36,669 nucleotides of DNA, from the IMG/VR virus record IMGVR_UViG_3300032058_000130, positions 1 to 36,669 of that record. One strand, 5' to 3'. This document shows, one piece after another, positions 33,201 through 36,669 of the stretch; the first letter of the stretch is position 1; every line of letters begins with the position of its first letter. Under the pieces are notes generated by a model. That model was given only the letters and a program-made list of their open reading frames with translations, searched no databases and was not told where the DNA came from. Made by a program: the position numbers and the translations under genes. Source of the stretch: a virus.

Positions 33201-33363
33201 CAATCAAGCGCGCATCGAGCGCATTATGAAAGGATTTCGCGTAGAGGACAGGGAGATGTTCCGCGCTATCCTTGACCAGAGCGTTATCGGTCAGATGGCG
33301 CAACGGCTGGATGAAGACCCCACCGCGCGCAGTCTGCTGGAAGCGCAATTCACGCTGATGTAG
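30289..33363 (+). CDS. Largest putative ejection/internal virion protein
   Basis: 1024 residues from ATG 30289, with AGGGAGG (30276-30282) at 6 nt. Mostly helical; an early hydrophobic segment (DLATNPVMWIGLAMALHPVY) near residues 65-85, further aromatic hydrophobic helices, and a C-terminal charged coiled coil (TRYLLRHREEIREFRRRYLE). No lysozyme, transglycosylase or polymerase motif is evident. Last gene of the + strand late block and the place where the largest ejection protein lies in T7-like and N4-like phages. Stop (33361-33363) runs 14 bases into the convergent - strand gene. Confidence 0.6.
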   Translation: MADFPIAVYDRPGLAVSNLARLDIPAAFQSMFDPEGLSPNQMEHFRKRILGGKEPKNPILKTAWDLATNPVMWIGLAMALHPVYGRVGKANELREMFKAGNRIIRDVPIWLRYVSSPLTGYRALHHKGFWTWINKYLDDTASFTTEFSDKFKNIMEWYTTTAGAPLTRRQVVAVGAALDGFGDAAQSAKLFGFSSARGQAVLKGGPLIENLTEKLKAENEHLPELVKRMRSLFEEMGKKLFEGAKTGITEEGIRRDLFAKGVDIIEHYFPHLTTRTSPEAWISRVGGLTQKMYQKALHHIAGGYTGPFLKARYDKALPLMSDLEQIKDWFKPEVFNRFKQVEGEHIQTAKEVLYKLIRHGQWHDQKLVEAGINKFDPAILSKLEKIGGYRAFIERLSMELGAIANATDPAAMEAMISEMGTILGAPVRYSLDFKAITPKYISGTATTYGWITKGTGKILDSIVATIPSTLVQGPAGTKGSLNWIINDWQTELAPMLRGFKHPKEWMLHRTWLDMNEKFAAWLVGGGKLQKMIPEKTKAWLLEGLSGARGSFSEKTLGGKIASMYYASTLGMNISPAAKNLMQPFLTTINVAGPRAMLAGMEDVGRRMPRFLEIAAKEGVEEATKKVFKEYYAAFGSEGIAQAMASGDITKEGMASAIASATSSVYTKVMKGIMLPFSMSEKTNRLWSFYSFLNQAVQEGIPLHEAGQWARDMVRYTQFTGGVIGQPKILRGMWTPLRQYAHFPLRYLEFLAGSVRMGPNPDIPSLGILGRSLIGSTALYTAGKNLLGLDLSGSLMAEALPKPSFESGAFYPFPFIPPFVGSIGSVMKAAYGGTTEPLWDVLKMHVPGGLAISRSYRSLAPKYADYNHRTPDGRIPLYNDKGMLVASLTPMQLAMRAMGLQEAGQEAERQMTRYLLRHREEIREFRRRYLEAVANNELELAERINKQFTRKYPQLGDLKVKKSDIKAVNDRRNQARIERIMKGFRVEDREMFRAILDQSVIGQMAQRLDEDPTARSLLEAQFTLM

Positions 33364-33559
33364 AGGCGACCTCGGCAGCTTGATGTACGGCTTTCGCCGC
33401 CGCCTGTCGCCGCCGCTCTGTCCGCTCTTTGTCCCTGCAATACCGACACACGGGGTCACGATATGGGTATTTCTTGTTCGTTTGGCGGAAGTAATTGTTG
33501 CTCGGATATTGCGTCCCGCATCTGCGGCATATCTTAATAGGTTTCAGTTCGATTGCCAT
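33350..33559 (-). CDS. Small zinc-knuckle protein
   Basis: 69 residues, start ATG at 33559 with GAGG about 7 nt upstream on the - strand. Two CxxC pairs (CRRCG and CRYC, about 27 residues apart) are followed by a strongly basic helix (RDKERTERRRQAAAKA). The pattern matches the treble-clef end of HNH/endonuclease VII-like proteins, without catalytic histidines. It overlaps the methyltransferase gene by 26 bases and ends inside the end of the + strand operon. Confidence 0.72.
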   Translation of the reverse strand: MAIELKPIKICRRCGTQYPSNNYFRQTNKKYPYRDPVCRYCRDKERTERRRQAAAKAVHQAAEVASTSA

Positions 33560-34553
33560 TTATAACCTCGCTTTCTCGACGATAGGTTTCTATCCGATGA
33601 TTTGCCAACTCCACATAGGCGGGGTTCAACTCTATCCCGAAGAACCTTCGCTTAAGACGGAGGGCAGCCACTGCTGTCGTCCCGCTTCCGATGAACGGGT
33701 CTAATACAATCCCCAGCAACGCGCGGCTACCCGCTTTAATGCACAACTCAACTAATTCCTCAGGGAACGTTGCAAAGTGCGCTCCTTTGTAAGGCCGCGG
33801 TGCAATCGTCCATACCGACCGTCTGCGCCTCAGTTTTGTCCCGTCCTCCGCTACCAGCGGCCACCGTTCATGTCCCCGGCTATGCGCTCCATGCCCATTC
33901 TGTCCGTTCGGTAAATAACAATGTGCGTTTGCATACTTGACGCTTCCCTTCATCTTGGTATCCTGCCTGCCGTCATAGGACGCTTCTTCCGCTAATGCCT
34001 CCCAATCAAAGTAGTAGTATGGCCTCTTTGACAGCAGGAATACATATTCGTGCGCCTTTGTACATCTATCTCTGATACTTTCCGGCATTGGATTGGGTTT
34101 GTGCCATATGATATCCTGTCGCAAATACCAGCCGTCGGCCTGCAACGCAAACGCCACCCGCCACGGAATGCCGGCAAGGTCTTTGTCCTTAAGTAAAGGA
34201 TGGCCCCGCAAATCAGGTCGGTTATTTTCGATAGGTTCCCCTCGATGTTTGCCGCTTAGCGTTTGCGCGGAGGATGAGTACCGTCCTTTGGCCGACACGT
34301 AGCTGTCGCCAAGATTGAGCCACAATGTGCCGTCGTCCCGCAGTACGCGCCGCACTTCACGAAAGACTTGTACCATCTTGTCCACATATTCTTCCGGCGT
34401 CTTTTCAAGGCCGATTTGGCCATCCACCTTGTAATCCCGCAAGCCCCAATACGGAGGGCTGGTAACGCACATACACATACACGCATTAGGCAGTTCCCGC
34501 AACACCGTCAACGCATCGCCGCATACAATCGTATTGCTTCTGTTTTCGCTCAT
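33534..34553 (-). CDS. DNA methyltransferase (TSPPYW type)
   Basis: 339 residues from ATG at 34553. A beta-class amino-methyltransferase: catalytic motif IV TSPPYWGLRDY at residues 31-41 and SAM-binding motif I DPFIGSGTT at 285-293, with motif X-type GIELNP after it. The order IV ... I identifies the beta group, which methylates N4 of cytosine or N6 of adenine; TSPPYW often goes with N4-cytosine or CcrM-like enzymes. No cognate endonuclease is seen. Likely protects phage DNA from host restriction or acts in regulation. Five bases separate it from the next methyltransferase gene. Confidence 0.93.
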   Translation of the reverse strand: MSENRSNTIVCGDALTVLRELPNACMCMCVTSPPYWGLRDYKVDGQIGLEKTPEEYVDKMVQVFREVRRVLRDDGTLWLNLGDSYVSAKGRYSSSAQTLSGKHRGEPIENNRPDLRGHPLLKDKDLAGIPWRVAFALQADGWYLRQDIIWHKPNPMPESIRDRCTKAHEYVFLLSKRPYYYFDWEALAEEASYDGRQDTKMKGSVKYANAHCYLPNGQNGHGAHSRGHERWPLVAEDGTKLRRRRSVWTIAPRPYKGAHFATFPEELVELCIKAGSRALLGIVLDPFIGSGTTAVAALRLKRRFFGIELNPAYVELANHRIETYRRESEVINGNRTETY

Positions 34554-34558
34554 TGCAA

Positions 34559-35632
34559 CTATTCCCTTATTTTTCTGCTATGCTGTATTCGCGCTTCTGC
34601 TATACGTATATACGTAGCGTCCAGTTCGACGCCTATAAACCGAAATCCTTCCAACATACAGGCCTTGCCCGTGGTTCCAGAACCCATAAAAGGGTCAAGC
34701 ACTATACCGTTGGGCGGCGTGATGAGGCGACATAGATAGCGCATCAAGTCGGTGGGCTTTACCGTCGGGTGATTATTTGTGCGATGCTCTCCGTCAGCCC
34801 CGCCAAGCCCTTCGTTTCTATCCTGTTGGTTGGCCTTAGCACAGTAAAAAAATCGAGCCGCTGAACCTTCGCTGGCGGGGACATCGGCATACCGTTTTGC
34901 TCTGTATTTGCCGTAAATGCCGTGATTGTGCATATACCCATCCGCGCCGCCTATCCGATAGTTGGAACTTCGGGTACCGCTTCGCTGATACGGAAACAGC
35001 GATACTGCTTCATCGCTTCCGTCGTGTATGAGATTAGCCGGCCAGCGACCGATACTTTCGTAATACTGTGTATCGCTGCCCCTGCCTTCCGGCCCTCCGG
35101 CAAACGTCCCAGCCGGAGCGTGATGCGCCAGCATAGATTCGGTTCCTACCTTACACGCTTTGATATTCAGCGCGCCAGTGCCGTAGTGCGATAGGTTCTC
35201 GATAACGGTACCTTCCAGCGGCTTGCGCGCCAAACAGATAGGCTCACACGCCGGTTTCAGCGCAGTTCCCCATCCGTCCCATTTTTCGGCAAATCGTCCC
35301 GCGTTCAGGGATTTTGGAAAGCCGCTCCCGTACACCCACATTATCGTATCGCGTATCTCCCATCCTGCGTCTTCGATAGCGCATACAAGCCGATGGTACG
35401 TGCGCGTCCCTCCGAACGCCAACAGATGTGCGCCTGGCTTTGCGACCCGCAGTATCTCTTTCCAGAAATGTTCACCGGGTACCCCCCTATCCCAGTCTTT
35501 TCCCATAAACGTCAGCCCATACGGCGGGTCGGTAACAACGCTATCGACGCTGTCTGCCGCCAGTGTCGGCAATATCTCCAAACAATCCCCTTCGTATATG
35601 CGATAGTCATTATTCGGCTCCACTTGACTCAT
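34559..35632 (-). CDS. DNA methyltransferase (DPPY type)
   Basis: 357 residues from ATG at 35632, overlapping the stop of the upstream gene (ATGA). Catalytic motif IV TDPPYGL at residues 34-40, the HPTVKPTDLMRYL segment and motif I DPFMGSGTTGK at 313-323 show a beta-class DNA amino-methyltransferase; DPPY favours N6-adenine. A large central insertion (residues about 150-270) may hold target recognition. It differs clearly from the neighbouring enzyme, so the pair is not a recent duplication. Confidence 0.93.
   Translation of the reverse strand: MSQVEPNNDYRIYEGDCLEILPTLAADSVDSVVTDPPYGLTFMGKDWDRGVPGEHFWKEILRVAKPGAHLLAFGGTRTYHRLVCAIEDAGWEIRDTIMWVYGSGFPKSLNAGRFAEKWDGWGTALKPACEPICLARKPLEGTVIENLSHYGTGALNIKACKVGTESMLAHHAPAGTFAGGPEGRGSDTQYYESIGRWPANLIHDGSDEAVSLFPYQRSGTRSSNYRIGGADGYMHNHGIYGKYRAKRYADVPASEGSAARFFYCAKANQQDRNEGLGGADGEHRTNNHPTVKPTDLMRYLCRLITPPNGIVLDPFMGSGTTGKACMLEGFRFIGVELDATYIRIAEARIQHSRKIRE
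34669..34682 (-). repeat. Dispersed 14-bp motif, copy 9 (one mismatch)
   Basis: TTCTGGAACCACGG on the - strand, in the methyltransferase gene. It encodes part of the conserved GSGTTG motif, so selection on the protein may explain it. Confidence 0.55.
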
Positions 35633-36138
35633 TGCGGCAAAAACTCCTTGAGGATACTGTCCAGCTCATTCGGCTTGCACGCCTTACACGGCTGTAAGCT
35701 ATCCGCCTCATCGGCCTCAATCCGCTGCATCAGGACGTTGGCGTATCGGCACGACGGCAGATGATATATCCAGCTCGTCTTGCTCTTGACATAGTATATC
35801 ACCGCCGTCTGCGGCGGCTGCGGTGTTGGCGACGGCTGCGGCAACGGCGGCTGTTCCGGTTTAATCGGTCGCCAGTGGCGGCTCAACACCGAAAAGTCTT
35901 CCAAGTTGTACTGCGTCAAATGACCAGCCACGAACATTTGCAGGGCGGTTTCATACGACACGCTCATTATTGTTGCGTCCACAAACCACTTCTTCCCCTC
36001 ATCCTCAACCCGCCAGTTTTTATACTCGATGAAGTGAACGTGTTGTGGGGTGCAGAAGTATTGATACTTAGGCGTGCGAATCCACTTGGGTTCTTCAAGG
36101 CCGACCAGCGTAGTAATTAGAAAAATTAACATTGTCAT
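35629..36138 (-). CDS. Secreted or anchored protein with Ada-like zinc-binding domain
   Basis: 169 residues from ATG at 36138. A short hydrophobic N-terminus (MTMLIFLITTLVGLEE) could be a signal peptide or anchor, without a lipobox Cys. A Pro/Gln-rich linker (about residues 93-110) follows. Residues about 113-158 have the pattern YYVKSKTSWIYHLPSCRYAN ... CKACKP, which matches the small metal-binding domain related to Ada and found at the ends of secreted nucleases (YVxSxxxKYHxxxC ... PCxxCKP). No catalytic domain is evident. Stop overlaps the methyltransferase start (ATGA). Confidence 0.68.
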   Translation of the reverse strand: MTMLIFLITTLVGLEEPKWIRTPKYQYFCTPQHVHFIEYKNWRVEDEGKKWFVDATIMSVSYETALQMFVAGHLTQYNLEDFSVLSRHWRPIKPEQPPLPQPSPTPQPPQTAVIYYVKSKTSWIYHLPSCRYANVLMQRIEADEADSLQPCKACKPNELDSILKEFLPQ

Positions 36139-36199
36139 TTTAAATCACCGGATATATACGCAACGCGGTCTTGCAACTTTAGTTTCATAAGCACTGGAT

Positions 36200-36445
36200 T
36201 TAACGCAGAAACGGCACGTCAATCAATGTCTTAGTTTCCTCAATCGCGTCGATTTCGAACTGGTGTGGCGATTCGGGTTCTTTGTTGACGTAGGCAAACG
36301 CCATATTATACAGGGCGTGTTCTAGCTTAGCGATACGCTCTACTTTTTCGCAGTATAGCCGCTCAATGTCGTGTAAGACCAGCGTTGTAGTGGTATATAG
36401 CGATTGTGTCAATTGACCCAATTCTTCTTTGTGTGTTAATCTCAT
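36200..36445 (-). CDS. Small coiled-coil protein
   Basis: 81 residues from ATG at 36445, with GGAG about 10 nt upstream on the - strand; upstream in-frame starts lie inside the preceding gene. Helical, acidic-basic, MRLTHKEELGQLTQSLYTTT at the start, with an internal IERLYCEKVERIAKLEHALY heptad-like stretch. Overlaps the next gene by 4 bases. Function unknown. Confidence 0.6.
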   Translation of the reverse strand: MRLTHKEELGQLTQSLYTTTTLVLHDIERLYCEKVERIAKLEHALYNMAFAYVNKEPESPHQFEIDAIEETKTLIDVPFLR

Positions 36446-36612
36446 TTTATTTTCTCTCCGTCTGTGATTTTGTAGTATGTGGTATCGCCGATGTAGGCTC
36501 CGCAAACGGCACACTTGCCGTCCAGCGTCGGCGTTGTCAATCGCTTGATTTCTTTTCGCAGCTGGTCAACCTCGACTTGCAGGTATTCGATTTGTGCGTC
36601 TTTACTATTCAT
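36442..36612 (-). CDS. Small coiled-coil protein with one CxxC
   Basis: 56 residues from ATG at 36612 to TGA at 36442-36444. It starts MNSKDAQIEYLQVEVDQLRK, a coiled coil, then CAVCGAYIGDTTYYKITDGE. GAGG lies 6 nt before the ATG. The stop overlaps the start of the following gene (ATGA). Function unknown. Confidence 0.65.
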   Translation of the reverse strand: MNSKDAQIEYLQVEVDQLRKEIKRLTTPTLDGKCAVCGAYIGDTTYYKITDGEKIK

Positions 36613-36627
36613 TGGACGCCTCGCTTT

Positions 36628-36669
36628 TTATTGTTTCAAACCCCGTGCCACGCCCTCGGCGACACTGCC
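36628..36669 (-). CDS. Possible 3' end of a further - strand gene
   Basis: Read from the window edge, the - strand gives GSVAEGVARGLKQ and a stop (36628-36630), 15 bases before the next ATG. Position fits the tail of the next gene in this operon. Too short for certainty. Confidence 0.3.
   Translation of the reverse strand, partial: GSVAEGVARGLKQ

Noticed and set aside
34669-34682. Motif copy 9 as independent evidence of a dispersed regulatory site
   Set aside because: It encodes the conserved GSGTTG of the methyltransferase and has a mismatch, so protein constraint may explain it. Listed but given little weight.

Overview
The window looks like part of a tailed double-stranded DNA phage genome (or prophage), most likely with a short tail (podovirus-like). 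Evidence is a contiguous late block on the + strand: terminase, portal, scaffold, major capsid protein, adaptor and tail proteins, and a run of coiled-coil candidate ejection proteins. No major tail tube, sheath or tape-measure gene is recognisable. Most genes have AGGAG-type ribosome sites at 6-9 nt, so the host is bacterial; nothing identifies it further. No tRNA, rRNA, integrase, polymerase or CRISPR array was seen. Replication and lysis genes are mostly missing, so they probably lie outside the window.

Layout. 1-1318: an unrecognised, extremely G-biased gene, cut by the window edge, followed by an intrinsic terminator. 1572-2014: an isolated transcription unit (TTGACT-17-TATATA promoter, 97-aa ORF, strong terminator) whose transcript would fold into an unusual chain of hairpins. 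2015-2809: GC-rich repetitive DNA with no convincing gene. 2810-3856: a protein with two zinc-binding clusters. 3857-4361: a dense non-coding region that looks like a replication origin or regulatory hub, with two arrays of 17-bp repeats, an AT-rich tetranucleotide tract, a DnaA-box-like site and a large bulged inverted repeat. 4362-7564: packaging genes with two heavily overlapping ORFs before the large terminase. 7965-12909: portal, scaffold, capsid. 13002-17471: small proteins, a holin-like protein, a subtilisin-like protease with a very large insertion, and a GLUG/carbohydrate-binding-like protein. 17496-25740: adaptor and tail genes interrupted by a polyserine/cysteine-rich protein and a glycan-modification cassette (zinc-ribbon protein, glycosyltransferase-methyltransferase fusion, MptE/sialyltransferase-like protein). 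25765-33363: five large, mostly helical candidate internal virion proteins. 33350-36669, on the - strand and convergent: two DNA methyltransferases, a secreted Ada-like zinc protein and small zinc-knuckle proteins, coupled by short overlaps.

A 14-bp asymmetric sequence, ATCTGGAACCACGG, recurs nine times (seven exact, two with one mismatch), in both orientations. Four copies sit shortly before gene starts, others lie inside genes. It behaves like a dispersed regulatory site such as mycobacteriophage stoperators or start-associated sequences. With the origin-like region, the hairpin-chain transcript and the polyserine/glycosyltransferase cassette, it is among the most interesting signals here.
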